Source: Utricularia gibba (lineage: Eukaryota > Streptophyta > Magnoliopsida > Lamiales > Lentibulariaceae). From it: a stretch of DNA of 64,000 nt. Positions 47,190-58,986 of this stretch are shown piece by piece. The stretch lies in NCBI GenBank assembly GCA_002189035.1, contig NEEC01000004.1, positions 434,001-498,000 of the forward strand. The letters run 5' to 3'. A program made the translations under genes and the position numbers. Numbering within the stretch: position 1 is the first letter of the stretch; each line of letters starts with the position of its first letter. A model generated the notes under the pieces. That model was not told where the DNA came from. It ran no database searches and worked only from the letters and a program-made list of their open reading frames with translations.

Positions 47190-48684
47190 TCAGGACAATA
47201 TCAACCGGAGAATCTCCCCTGAAAACTTAAATGACTTCTCGGTCTCTTGTAGGCAGTGATCCTTCTCCTCCCTGGTCCACCCCTGTATCAACAATACAAT
47301 CTGTTTTTTTAGCACCAGAAGGTGCACGTAAACACCATAGGAATCGAAGGTTTTCAAGGAATAGAAATGGAGATCATACTTCGGCCAACCGATTCAGCTT
47401 ATTACGAACTTCTTGTAGGAGTTGGGGGAGATCACCTTTCCATTTGTAGAACTCGAGTTCCTTGCCACTCAGGAGCTTCTCGGCCACCTGGTTCATGGAA
47501 AAGGAAACACACAAAGAAGTGAGTTTTCAACAGAGTGAGCAACACCCCCATAAAAGAGGCTCACTAACTGCAACTAAATGCTTCAATGAAGAGTGAGTCG
47601 ACAATGAGTCTCTAAATACATTCTAGAGAGACAGCAGGTTGTCTGACCTAACCTAGCAAACTGTATGCTGAAAATATTGGGAAATACAGTTACCTTTTTC
47701 CCAATCATCCGGCCACCAGCAGAGTGAGCAAAGTATGTGTTGTAAAAATGGCATATAAATGCTGGAGGGTCATTTTCTGATAACTCTTCAAGGTATTGAG
47801 CATAGCTAATGGAGGCTGAAGATGGTTCTGGAATGATATCACCTTGCTGGCTAAACCATCCCAAGTCTTTCACAAGGCCTTCTGATCTCTCAAGCCCGTG
47901 CTTCGAAACTCAGTATCTTTAACATACAGTTTAACAAGGTTAGTAGAATATTACCCAGAAGAAATTCCACAAAAAAAAAACATCAACAAAAAGACCTCAA
48001 TCTAATGATGTGCAGTCAAATAGACATCACATCCTGTGTCTAATGTGCCTGAACTTGGAGAAGTGACTATGAAACCAAAAAAAAACACAAAACATAGATG
48101 AACTGCAAAAAATGATAGTCTCCCAAATTTCATATGTAATAGCCTCTAACTGCAGGACTCACAGTACATCCAATGAAAACAGAAACACTTAAAAGATAAA
48201 TCGCACAGACAACTTAACAGAACAAGTACGAAAAAAAAGTAGGAAGGCATCACATCCAAAGAGCATCATCCACAACAAAATTGGCATATATACTCACATT
48301 CAGGGGACATGTCTACAATCCTCTCAAGAACATCATACACCAATTTACTATCCACTAAAAACTTCAAGTACCCTTCAATACTTGGCTCCCACTTAGCAAA
48401 TGGCTGCCCCACAGTTTCCCTTTTCCCTTCCTTAGCTTGATCTTTAGTATGCAAATTCATGGCCACAAACCTCATTTCTTCCACAAAACCCTTAGCCTCG
48501 CCAGGATACCTCTTCTTAGGCTTATCAGCCGCAGTCGTGGCAGAAACCACAGCCATCCTTGGTTTCCTTTGGGAGAAAGTCGACTTGGGTGATGGAAAGG
48601 GGAGAACTTTAGGCACTTTCAAAGGCAAAGACTGATGCTTTGCCAAAAGGGGAAGGGACTAGAGGTGGCAGCTAAAGAATCCAT
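47190..48684 (-). CDS. HO1: Heme oxygenase 1 (HY1 type), plastid, one frameshift in the leader
   Basis: Plastid enzyme opening heme to biliverdin IX-alpha for phytochrome chromophore synthesis. Four exons from the right: 48298-48684, 47694-47908, 47380-47487, 47190-47282, about 267 residues. The core is [20 protein letters not shown], with the heme-ligand histidine in NLHTKDQA. It continues with LVYDVLERI, the [15 protein letters not shown] helix, and the C-terminal [20 protein letters not shown]. The start is the ATG at 48684 ([13 protein letters not shown]), which gives a transit-like leader. The frame slips by one base at the AAAA/GGGG runs at 48645-48652 (plus-strand view). Adding one base links this leader to [14 protein letters not shown] in the core frame and corrects the exon 1 phase. 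Without it no good ATG exists for a targeted protein. The gene converges on SPX. Confidence 0.9.
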
Positions 48685-49696
48685 TTCTTAAACTATAAAA
48701 ACTTGACCTTGAAACACTAGTTTTGCTCAACGGAAAGGAAACCGACGAAATCGAAACTCGTGTTGAATACAAGCAAGAAAAGTGCAAAGAGAAGAAGAGA
48801 AGGGTGTCAACTCCGATGAAAGTTGGAGGGCTGACACAAGAGTTCGCGTGCACGATCCCCTATTTCAGTTTGTCGTCGTCTCCAACTCAAGCGACGCCTA
48901 TGGAACTCCAAAAGCGAAAATAGGATTGGCTTTTTGAGCCAACTGAAAATCAGCAGCTACTCCTATCCATACAAATTACAATTCACCATCGGGATACAGT
49001 TGCAAGCCGAATGCCCTAACCTTTTTGTTCTTAGCCTTTCGGACTGTACCGCCACTGCGTTGCTCCCTGTGGGTTCCGCTTTCTCAGCATCCCCTGGATT
49101 TTCGTTCAAGCGCTATTTCTTCGTACTCGGGTTGAATTCGATGTGTGCAGTCGCATTGAATTTGGCCATGTTTTTCCTGGTTAGGATGATTAACTAACGC
49201 ATTGACGATGAATGTTGTCGGAGGGCAGGTTGCTGGCTGCATTCTCATGGGTCATGCATTGGCCTTTCTGGGCGCTCATGCAAAGCTTCGAACTTTTAAG
49301 GTCATTGAAGCTCAGAAGAAGGTGGACCAAGCAAACAAACCCGAAGTAGATGTTTATGAAAAAACGTATCACAGACGAGATTCCAATGTTCAAAATTCAT
49401 GCCGTAATTCTACCATTCCTCTTAGAAAGTACATTTTTATGAAACAACCGAACCTAAATCAGCTCTTCACCCCCGATTGTGTCATCCATCTAGGTAGGCA
49501 AATGTGGAAAATTGTCAGAAAGAATCCGAAATGGATTAGACTGAGGCTAAATTCAGGGTCACATCGGTTCAGCATGAAATGCATGGGAGTAGGAACAAGA
49601 TGAAGAGGTAAAGCATCCTTAACACTGCAGCGAACTCCAAAAATAACAAAACTGACTTTCAACTCAGAAAGGACATAATTCAGAAGAGGGAGAGTC
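48685..49696. other. Intergenic region with unrecognised open frames
   Basis: About 1 kb between two minus-strand genes. Plus-strand open frames at 48934-49197 and 49202-49603 have no recognisable domain. The first carries a hydrophobic end (MCAVALNLAMFFLVRMI). The second begins GGQVAGCILMGHALAFLGAH. I cannot tell whether they are exons of a small gene or chance frames. Confidence 0.3.
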
Positions 49697-50815
49697 TTAG
49701 CTCTGGTCATCATCATTTCCAGATCTCTCCTCTGCAGCAGCGGCCATTAATTCATCGAACTTCTCAGTCTTACCAAGCACAATCTCAATCTGGAAATTGA
49801 TGAGGCAGCAGTAAGGAGATACACACTGAGACTCAGTTGGTATAAAACGAAAATGAATACCTAATGAGTCAGTCAGTAGATATGCAAATGAAAGCTCCCG
49901 CGACATCAAGTAGGACAAAAACAGAAAGAAAATAATACGAGTTCGTATGATGGAGAATGACCAAAAACTTACTTTGGCTTTGGAAATGGGTCTCCCTCTC
50001 GGCCCATCTCTGATTTCAACAGTTGAGGTCATAATCTCTGCAATATCATTAATAAGCTATATCTCAGAATTTAGCTACTTAAGGTTTTCACCGCTCATAT
50101 GATAAGAATGAGAACGAAAGGGGAGCGCATTACTCTTCTCAATGGCAAATCCGTTATTCTTCAAGATCTCAGCAATAGTCACGACAGTTGAAATAGCTAT
50201 ATCGAAAACATAATAAAAAAAGAATCATTGATCAGTAATGGCATCAGAATGGTATAATCATTGAAATAGTTATATAAAAAATAATAGTTAAGCAGCAAAC
50301 AAACTTTCACCATTTTCAACTTATACGTAATCAGAAAAAAATCAGGCTTTCCCACAAGACGTAAGCAAAACGTGAGCCTCGTACACTTCCATCGGAAACT
50401 AAGCTAAAAATCGCAATACCCTAGGACACTCCCAAAGAAACTCAAAATGCACATGTCAACGTTTTCGTATCTTCAAAACATGCTCCAAATTTATGTAAAA
50501 AGGATATCAGGGACTAGAAACAACAGGACAACAACAAAATAAGCGTACCCATTCCAAGGGCGGAAAGCTCAACCTCATTATGCAGCTGCATATACCTCTG
50601 CATTTTCAACGTACCCAGAGAAAATCCTAAATGTTATTTATACACAGACTGTGCGTAAATGGGAAAACGCCACAACGCAGAATGCAAAAAAACGATACCT
50701 TGGAGAGATTAACGTAGAAGAAGAGAGGCTTCTTCGTATTGGAAACCTGGATTCTGTTCCTCTGTGAATCCCCGGAGATGTTGACATTCGCCACTCCATC
50801 AGTGATCTCCTCCAT
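49697..50815 (-). CDS. ALBA: ALBA-family DNA/RNA-binding protein
   Basis: Small nucleic-acid-binding protein of the Alba superfamily. In plants these bind RNA or RNA-DNA hybrids in nucleus and cytoplasm. Five exons from the right: 50699-50815, 50549-50597, 50134-50196, 49973-50037, 49697-49789, giving 128 residues. The order is diagnostic: NRIQVSNTKKPLFFYVNLSK, then RYMQLHNEVELSALGMAI, VVTIAEILKNNGFAIEKKI, STVEIRDGPRGRPISKAKIE, and an acidic tail after FDELMAAAAEER. Length and exon layout match short plant ALBA proteins that lack RGG repeats. The gene looks intact and is divergent from the zinc-finger gene on the right. Confidence 0.93.
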
Positions 50816-51532
50816 CTATCCAATCAATTAACCTCAAACACCCGAAAGGAAAATCCACGAATTGATGTCCGCAGTGTACTTGGCACCCGAGAGAGAGAGA
50901 GAATGGCCGCTGATTCCGCAGGGCAAGAAAATGAATCCCTAGGTTAAAATGCTCCATTTTCAGTCTATTTTCTCGAGGAAATAGAAAATAATATTAATTA
51001 AAAAAATGTTTTTATTGCACACATTCCAAACATCGTGGCCCCAGGCCAATCTCCTGCTAACAGGAATCCAACTCAAGTCTGAGGAGAATCTGGCAATGCA
51101 AAGGAGACGATGGCCGCATCATCATCACGAACCGATTCCTCTTGTCTTCCGGCTGGTTCTCCACCACATCCCACCGGAACCAGATAACCCCATTTCTTTC
51201 CAACGCAGAGGAGACCGAGAAAAGCGTCGTCTTTAGCCACGTCGCAGGTAAGCTCTTCCCCTCATACTACCCTTACCGGAAAATGGCTACAGAATCAAAC
51301 CAAGAATACTGAAATATCTGCAATAATTCGAAAGGGGAGCGCTTTCGGAATCTTTCTTCAATCGACATCGTCATTCAAACACGTGTTTTGGGATTGCAAG
51401 TCTCGGACAGCCGATTCAGTTGCACCTCCAAGGTTACTGTAGTTAAGGTGCATTAGCTGTAATGAGGGACCTATGCAATGGTGTATATAAATGAAGCCCC
51501 GAGTTCTGATTTCTGAAACATAAGACAACGAA
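50816..51532. other. Divergent promoter region, ALBA and zinc-finger genes
   Basis: 717 bp. A short GA repeat (50889-50901) lies near the ALBA 5' end. 50980-51010 is AT-rich. An open frame at 51006-51236 has no recognisable features. Confidence 0.35.
51484..51490 (+). promoter_or_regulatory. Putative TATA box of the RanBP2 zinc-finger gene
   Basis: TATATAA 43 bp before the start codon, suggesting a very short leader. Confidence 0.45.
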
Positions 51533-51999
51533 ATGGGCAGCTGCTACAGAGAAGGAGACTGGGCCTGCGCAGCATGCCAGCACCTCAATTTCAAGAAACG
51601 GGGCACCTGTCATCAGTGTAGCTGCCCCAGGTACGCTACTCCAGAGGAGATAACCTCCTACGCCGCCATGCATTCCTCCAGGGTGGGAGTCCTGGCCGGT
51701 GACTGGTTCTGCGGGGTGATCAACTGCTGCGCGCACAACTACGCCAGCCGATCATCCTGCTACCGATGCGGCGCCTCCAAGGAATATTCCGGTGAAGCAA
51801 TGCCGCTATCGCCGGACTCCATTCCCGGCTGGAAACCCGGCGACTGGATTTGCTCCAGGTCTGTCAATGTTCACAGTATCATACTTTTACTCGATCCAAT
51901 TTAACCTGTCTGGTGCTAAACTTTACCAGAGCCGGATGCAGCACCCATAACTACGCAAGCAGGACAGAGTGCCACAAATGCAAGTTTCCCAAAGTTTAA
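51533..51999 (+). CDS. RanBP2-type zinc-finger protein with three fingers
   Basis: Two exons, 51533-51858 and 51930-51999, giving 131 residues. Three RanBP2-type fingers are seen, each starting GDW: GDWACAACQHLNFKKRGTCH (about residue 8), GDWFCGVINCCAHNYASRSS (about 57) and GDWICSRAGCSTHNYASRTE (about 104). Each ends in a CxxC pair. Plant proteins of this kind are single-stranded RNA or protein binders of mostly unknown role. The intron splits the third finger and the splice keeps phase 2. The gene ends FPKV, with no extra domain. It converges on the sulfate transporter, whose 3' end lies about 610 bp away. Confidence 0.88.
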
Positions 52000-52609
52000 G
52001 TAAGTCCAACGGACCAACACTGCTACATGAAATATAAAAAATGAAAGTGTAATTTATTAATTTATAAAAAAAGGTGAATATGTTAGGAAATTATATTATT
52101 TAAGAAATGATGGTTTATTATATATTTGATATGAAGTTATATAAAAAATTTTTAAAATGCTCATGGTAACTATAATACTCTTTAAATAAATATCATGAAT
52201 CCAGAACAAGTTTTTTTTGTAGTACAGGGAGTAATAATAATGTATTTTAAATGTAAATTATAAAAAATAATAATGTATTTCATGTTTCATGATCATGAGC
52301 ACTTTTCTGAATTCAGGAGGAAGAAGAGGATGGGCTTGTTCGCTGTGTGCTTGCTGCAACTTGGGGTTTTCTTGGAACGGCAGAACAATAAACATTCGAA
52401 TGAATAAAGATGTCTGGTTGCTTATCTTTTTTTATCTGGTTTTCACCGATCATGTACCAGTTAAGGGTGTTGCTGTATTTCCTCCATTTGGAAACGATAA
52501 ATTTACCAGATCGGTGTGCTCTGTGAAACACGCACTACTCCTTCTTAGGTGGCTTGCTTACGGGGTTGTGGGATAATGTGCAAAAGAAGCAGGAAGATGG
52601 GTTGAAGTG
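52000..52609. other. Convergent intergenic region, zinc-finger and SULTR genes
   Basis: 610 bp, AT-rich at 52040-52280. An open frame at 52289-52576 has no family resemblance and overlaps nothing conserved. Confidence 0.35.
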
Positions 52610-55360
52610 CTACGAGGATTCCACCGAAGATCCGCATGCTTCGATTGCATCCTCATAGGATAAAAAGACCACGTTCTTTCCTATCGCATCCATGAAGTGG
52701 GAGTTCAGCAATTTGTCCATCACGTCCAGACGAGGATTCACCAGCACCATCTGCAACCCATCGAGCACATGCATTACGCATCAGCATCGTGTGCACTTTA
52801 GAAGTTGTGGAGATGAGCAACTACCACACGAAACGGCAGCATATGTGTACCTTGATCCCTTTGTTTTCCAGGCATCTTCTGATTTCCAGCAATGCTTCTA
52901 TGCCTGTGCAGTCGATCGACGTTACTCCTGCACCATTTTCGTAGAGTTACCGCAGCTGTACTCGTCAGTAAAGTTTCTTTTAAGGAAGTTTTACCCACCC
53001 CCCAAGTCGAGCAGAACATATTTTAGCGCATTCGGGGTTGAAGTCTCTTCATCTTGTTCGTCTCGGACCAATCTCAAGATCCTTAGACAACAAGATTGAT
53101 GCAATTAAACCGAGCAGTAACTAATGGCTTCTGGTAAGCTGTAATAAGCAAATAATGAAGGTGCCTGTCTCTGATGTAACTTCCATTCGCAAAATAAATG
53201 GGAGAGCCAACTTGAAGCAGGAGGAGGCCGGGGATCTCCGTTGCTTCGGGGTACTGCTCCAAGTCTCGGTACAGGTTCGCGTCCGGTATCACTCCGAGCT
53301 TGCAACTGGGCGGCCTTGCTACGTACAGCAAGGCGCGCACCAAGGATAATCCAACCTATTCGACGTTGTATGATTTCCAGTCATGAAACAGTTGAACAGT
53401 TTAAGTAGTATTGTACCACACTCTGTGCATACTCACAGAGATCACGAGTCCCATGTCCATGCTTATGAAGGGAACCCCAATGAAAGCACACATGCATATG
53501 AGAAAGTCATACTTATCCGTCTTGAACAGATGGTAGTACTTCTTGTACTTGATCAGGCCGAGCATGGCGGATATGATGATCGCGGATAGGGCAACCTGTT
53601 GATGCAGACCATAAATGTCCCAATTCGCAGCAATCTTCAGAAATAGTAGGTATTCTCACCTGCGGGGTGTAGCTGAACAAGGGAGCAAGGAAGAGGAGTA
53701 CCAGCAGCATGCATATGGACTGCACCACGTTCGCCATGGCAGTCTTGCATCCAGCGTTGAAGTTAACAGCAGTTTTCGAAAAAGGCCCTAAAACAGTGCA
53801 TGTAAAAACAATGTAACTACCAAGTTTCAGGTGTTCCATGGCCATGTACAGTGTAGTTACCTGTAGTTAAATAGCAAGACGTCAAGGAGCCGATTATGTT
53901 CATGAGCCCAAATGCGATCATTTCCTTGTTGCCATCAACTTGCTCGTTAGTTTGGATTGCAAAGCTTCTCCCAATGGCGATCCCCTCCTGCAAAATGCGT
54001 ACAATCTCGTAGGCGTCAGATTGCTGTAAGGCTTATTGGAGAATCGATCGTTGTTGCTTACAGCAAGAGCGATCAGGCCAGTGATTAATCCAGCTTGGAG
54101 AACTGCAGCAATGTACTTGGAGTCGAAGTTCAATTCCTTGATAGAGAGCTGGTTTACTCCTTTCTTCAAGTGCCCAACCTGATATCTCAGCTGTTTTTAG
54201 AACCCTAAACTGCACTCCAATATAACTATCAGTGGTTTAATGAAGTATTGAACTGCTCACTATGGGAATGTTATGCTTCTCCGCCTTGAAAAAGTAGGCG
54301 ATGAGGCAGCCGACGAGCACGACGACCATCGGACCGATAGCCGAAACCCAAAAGAGCTTAGGCTTCTTCTTCCTCTACAGTTTGCAGTAAACAACATGAG
54401 TGGGATGATGCTAATTTCCTACATCAAAAGCTAGTTCATGAAGTCTTACCACAAATCGTGTAGCTTGTAGAAAAACCAGAAATACTATTCCAAGCAAGAA
54501 ACATATCAAACTCCACTGCAGTAAAAAAAAAAAAGGGCAATCAATTTTACTTGATATCAGAAGAACTTTTCATAAAGAAAGAATAAGCAAACAGACCTCT
54601 TTTCGGTTATGGAAAATTGCTTTTACGACAGCAACGAGGCCTGTTTTCTGAGTGAAATGCTTGAGGCCAAGCATCCCTTTAAGCTGTTGCAGGATTATGA
54701 GAACTGCAGTTCCTCCCATGAATCCGGTGATTGCCGAGTGCGACAGGAAGTCGACTAGGATGCCTAATCGGAGAAGGCCGAGAGCCGCCTGGAACACACC
54801 GGAGATGAAGGCTGAGGTGAAAACTAGCCCGACGTACAAATGTTGTTCCGTCACCGGGGACGCAACTTCACCGATCGTCTCCGCGATCAACACCGAGCAC
54901 GCCGCCACCGTCCCTACCGCCAAATGCTTCGAACTTCCGAATACCGCATATACCAAAGGTGGTACGAAGCTCGAATCTGCGCGCAGTGTTGTAAGGGTAA
55001 TATTGGAATTAGCATAATAAATATAAAATCATACATACACAGCCCGATGACCGGCGGAATCTTGGCAAGATTGGCGTAGCTTATCCCCTGCGGGATGGCG
55101 AGGCTGGCGATCGTTACTCCGGCGAGAAGATCGTATTTGAACAGGCCGAGATTGTACGCCGGCAGCCATTGGACAATGGGAATAAAATATTGAAGAAGCA
55201 TCAGCCCCTGGCGGCCAGCCGTCTTGTTCTTCATCTGCCGGAAAGGATCGTCGGGGAAGAATGTCTCCCTGAACTTCGCCTTCACAACCGTCGCAAAACT
55301 CCTGGCCGGCCCAAATCTCACCCCCGGCCTAGTCCCCGATGATCCCGCCCCCGTCGTCAT
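52610..55360 (-). CDS. SULTR3: Sulfate transporter, group 3 (SULTR3-like)
   Basis: SLC26/SulP-family membrane transporter with a C-terminal STAS domain; group 3 members act in plastid or intercellular sulfate and phosphate movement. Twelve exons from the right: 55039-55360, 54597-54976, 54450-54515, 54261-54374, 54062-54178, 53861-53987, 53660-53787, 53437-53595, 53165-53355, 52999-53081, 52851-52927, 52610-52750. All phases agree and the product has 634 residues. Marks include FRQMKNKTAGRQGLMLLQYF before the first helices, LAIPQGISYANLAKIPPVIG, and the STAS entry VGSPIYFANGSYIRDR. The STAS loop VTSIDCTGIEAL has Cys where Thr or Ser is often found. The intron between exons 9 and 10 (53082-53164) starts with GC. 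No frame defect is seen. Confidence 0.92.
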
Positions 55361-56491
55361 TCCACTGTGTCTTCTGCATTCAACACAATTATGCCATTAC
55401 ACATCTGCAAATCTTGATTTTTCCCTATAATCTGCAATCACTATGTGAACACACGAGATCCACATTGAATTCTGTATCAAGATCATCTTTTTAACCCGTA
55501 AAAGATACCGGGTTACCATATTTAACACTAACTGTCATCATCCAATCTTACCCACTAATCCTTATCCGTGCAGCACGACTGAAGAGGCAGAAAGGTTACC
55601 AGAAAAAAAAAAAACCGATGACCAGAAGGTTATAAACTGAAGCAGGGTTTAAGACAAACTGCGGTTATCCGCGCAAATCACTGTGATTCACTTCGTAGCC
55701 ATCGAAGGTAAAGGGATCCTAAGAAGAAGATAAGAAGGATTTTGCGTTCATATTAATAGGAGGCTGCCGGCGAGTGAGATCGGCGCTGCATGAGCCCTCC
55801 CTACGTGAAGGGGAGGAATTTACGGAATTCCGACGGCTGAGATGTTTTCCAGAGGTGAAGCTTGGAATCGACGGCTCGGATCAGCTTCTTTTTGAGGTAA
55901 ACTGGATAAAGTTTTAATTCCATCTTAGATCATGGTTAGTTGGAGGTTACCGCGTAGGAATCAGTCTAGACGCTCGTGTCCTGTTGGACTCGGACACGCG
56001 ACACCGCAACAATCTCATCTACTACAACTGATTTCCACATTACAATAAAACAGTAAAAGCGTGTTATCCTATTCTTGATTTCGTCTTAATATTTAAAGCA
56101 CGATTTTGATGATATATATATGTATATGTACCTGACTCTGAAGCTAGTTTTATTTCACAAACTGGGAAAAGAAGGATCCATGACAAATTTCAAATCTTGA
56201 AAGATATACTACCACTGTAGAATCGCATCCCAAATCAGGACAATGTTCTTCCATTACACAGCTGCTGCTGCTGCTTGTCTTGCAGTTTCTACGACGGGAG
56301 GACTGGACTCTTGATAACGTCTTGGAATCCCATTCTGAACAGCAGGGTGTTTTTTGGTCTAGTTTCTCCATTCTCATCGAGTTGTGAGAATCGTGGCAAG
56401 TATTATGAATACATACAGAGAAATTTCGCCGGGAAACCGGTGACGTGTACTCTGTTTCCGTATTGGGTTTAGAGAGAAACAATCAAAGAAA
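55361..56491. other. SULTR promoter and 3' flank of the extensin gene
   Basis: About 1.1 kb with no supported gene. 55440-55640 is AT-rich, and 56110-56130 has a short TATATA tract. A minus-strand frame at 56150-56482 lies in the extensin 3' flank and shows no domain. Confidence 0.4.
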
Positions 56492-58551
56492 TTAATAGAA
56501 GGGAGGGGGAGGAGGAGAAGCATAGGATACTCCGATGACAGGAGGTAGCGGCCCCACGAATACTGGGGTTGGCGGCGGAGGCGATGGAGTTGGTGGCGGG
56601 GGAGAGTAGTACAAGTATGGTGGAGGCGGTGAAGGCGACGGTGGAGGCTTGTAGATGATGGGTGGAGGAGGTGATGGCGGTGGTGGTGGTGGGTGCTCTG
56701 TACAAGGGGGCGGAGGAGGTGAGTTGACTGGAGGTGGTGGTGATGAATATGAATAGATCGGTGACGGAGGTGGTGGTGAGGGAAAAGGTGGGGGAGGCGG
56801 CGGGGAACTGAAGTAATAGATTGGGGACGGAGGTGGTGGTGGCGGCAGAGATGGCACTGGCGGTGGGGGAGAGGGTGAGGGCGGCGGAGGTGGTGGAGGC
56901 GAATGCACCGGAGGGGGTGGAGAGTAGACAGGTGGCGGTGGGGATGAAACCGGCGGGGGTGGCGAATAGATCGGCGGAGGGGGTGGTGAGTAAACCGGAG
57001 GCGGCGGCGAAGGCACGGGAGGAGGAGGTGGTGGTGAGTAAACCGGCGGGGGTGGTGAGTAAACCGGCGGCGGCGGCGAAGGCACTGGAGGAGGGGGTGG
57101 TGAGTAAACCGGGGGCGGAGGCGAAGGCACTGGAGGAGGAGGTGGTGGGGAGAAAACCGGCGGGGGTGGTGAGTAAACCGGCGGCGGAGGCGAAGGCTCT
57201 GGAGGAGGTGGTGGGGAGAGAACCGGGGGTGGTGGCGGTGGTGGGGATAAAACCGGAGGAGGAGGAGGAGAGAAAACCGGCGGGGGCGGCGAAAAAATAG
57301 GAGGAGAGAATACTGGCGTCGGCAGGGGATGGCTGGGAATAAAACTTTTGCACCTGAAAGCACTGCAATGTATCTTCTTAGACAAAACCGCCTTGCACTG
57401 CGCCGTGGACCTCTGCTCCGGCCGCTCCGGCAGGCAATTTAGACGATCATCCACTGATGGAACGGCCAGGCAAACCGGAGGCTCTCCGGTGAAAAAGTTG
57501 GAGGAGAAAGTGAAATTCAGGAGCCTGGGAAGCTTACAAATGCTCTCAGGAATCTCCCCAGACAGCAAATTGTAAGCCACGTTCAATTGTTCCAGGCTCA
57601 CCATTCCACCGATTGTCTCCGGCAACGGCCCCACCAGCTTGTTAAAACTAGCGTCAAACACAGTCACGTTCTTCAGCAGGCCGATCTCCGGCGGCAAGCA
57701 CGATGTCAACCCACTGCCCATAAAGATAACCTCATTCAATCTCGACATGTTACCCACACTCGCTGGAAGGCAGCCGTGGAATCCATTCCCCGCCGTAACA
57801 ATCACCGACACCGGCGAGTTTCCGAAATTATCCGGAAGCGGGGAGTTGAACCAATTGTGGTTGATGAAAATGGCATCCAAGGTGGGCTTATCAAAAAGTT
57901 CCGGGGGAACAGCTCCCTCGAACTCATTAAACCGAATATCCAAATAAATCAGCTTCGGAAGACTCAAAACAACGCGAGGGAATTTCCCGGCGAACCTGTT
58001 GTTGCTCAGGTCCAATTCAAACAGTGTCTTCAGGTTCCTGAACTTAGCCGGTATTGTACCGCAAAACCTGTTGCTGTTGATGTGGAAAAGGCCGAGATCT
58101 ACGAGAAGCCCCAGCTCCTCCGGCAGATACCCAGCAATGTTGCCGTGGTTGAGATCGATCCCCGCGACCGTGCGCTCCGACGGGTCATCAAGCGCCGGAG
58201 CGCAGAAAACTCCCGTGTAATTGCAGACATCGGATCCGACCCAATTCTCCGTAAGATTGAAAGGATCTGAAAGTATAGCCTTCTTCCACGCCTGCAACGC
58301 AGTGTAAGCAGATCGAAGCCTCGGATTCTCAAACCAGAGCGAAGAATCAACAGACACATCCTCCCCCTGTCCCCAAATTCATCCAAGTAGTAAAGCAGCT
58401 GCCTCCGCTTTATATACCGGACCTCCTCCGCCGTGAGTGGCCCACCATTGCTGCTGATTTTCAGCTCCAACCCCTCGCCACTCACCACAAACGCGAGCAA
58501 CAACAGACACCCAACACCCCAACAGCGAATCCGATTCCCAATCCCCCCCAT
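56492..58551 (-). CDS. LRX: Leucine-rich-repeat extensin (LRX), one frameshift near the N-terminus
   Basis: Single-exon cell-wall protein, 686 residues if the frame is restored. The signal peptide (WGVGCLLLLAFVVSG) comes first, then an N-terminal domain (AEEVRYIKRRQLLYYLDEFG) and the conserved VGSDVCNYTGVFCAPALDDP. About nine leucine-rich repeats follow (LGLFHINSNRFCGTIP and so on), with the cysteine hinge. From about residue 400 to the end there is a long extensin domain of SPPPP, VYSPPPP and VFSPPPP repeats, ending PPPPPFY. LRX proteins bind RALF peptides through the repeats and anchor in the wall through the extensin tail. The CCCCC run at 58363-58367 (plus view) is one base short. As written, DEFGDRG runs into a wrong frame; one more base gives DVSVDSSLWFENPRLRSAY. 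The rest is intact. Confidence 0.92.
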
Positions 58552-58973
58552 CTCACAACAGCATCTCAGAAGAACAAAAATGGGACACCCAGAATGAGAA
58601 ACGAGGAATGCGGGAGATCTGGGGGACGCGTGAGAAAAAGAAGAGGAAGAGACGTGTGAAGTACAACCCAAGTGTGAAGCAGCAGCCGCAGCGGCGGAGT
58701 TCACTTACAGCTCGATCCCAGCTGCTTTGCTTCCTTTTTCCCCATTATTCCCATTTCTTTTTTCCACATTAATTTTCCAAGACGCCCCCACCCTTTTATT
58801 ACCCCCCCTCGACCCCCTTTATTTCAAACTTCGGCCCCTCGGATCAACCCATCCTAATAATTGATTATTACATAAGTACACGTGTCAGCCCCGGAAAAAC
58901 CTGTAATAAGTAAATAAATAAATGCAAATAAAGGGGAGGACGCGGAGGGAGAAGCGCGAGTGGTTCCAAAGGT

Positions 58974-58986
58974 GGGGGGGGGGGGG
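58974..58986. repeat. Poly-G tract
   Basis: Thirteen consecutive G, and G-rich GGGGGC triplets follow 230 bp downstream. A candidate G-quadruplex region in the LRX upstream DNA. Confidence 0.8.

Noticed and set aside
47890-47910. Apparent frameshift at the start of heme oxygenase exon 2 (FRSTGL versus LERSEG)
   Set aside because: Using the phase-1 donor at 48298 the exon reads [11 protein letters not shown] without any indel.
56374-57368. Histidine/leucine-rich and alanine/serine-rich proteins opposite or alongside the extensin tail
   Set aside because: Frame shadows of the proline-rich repeats.
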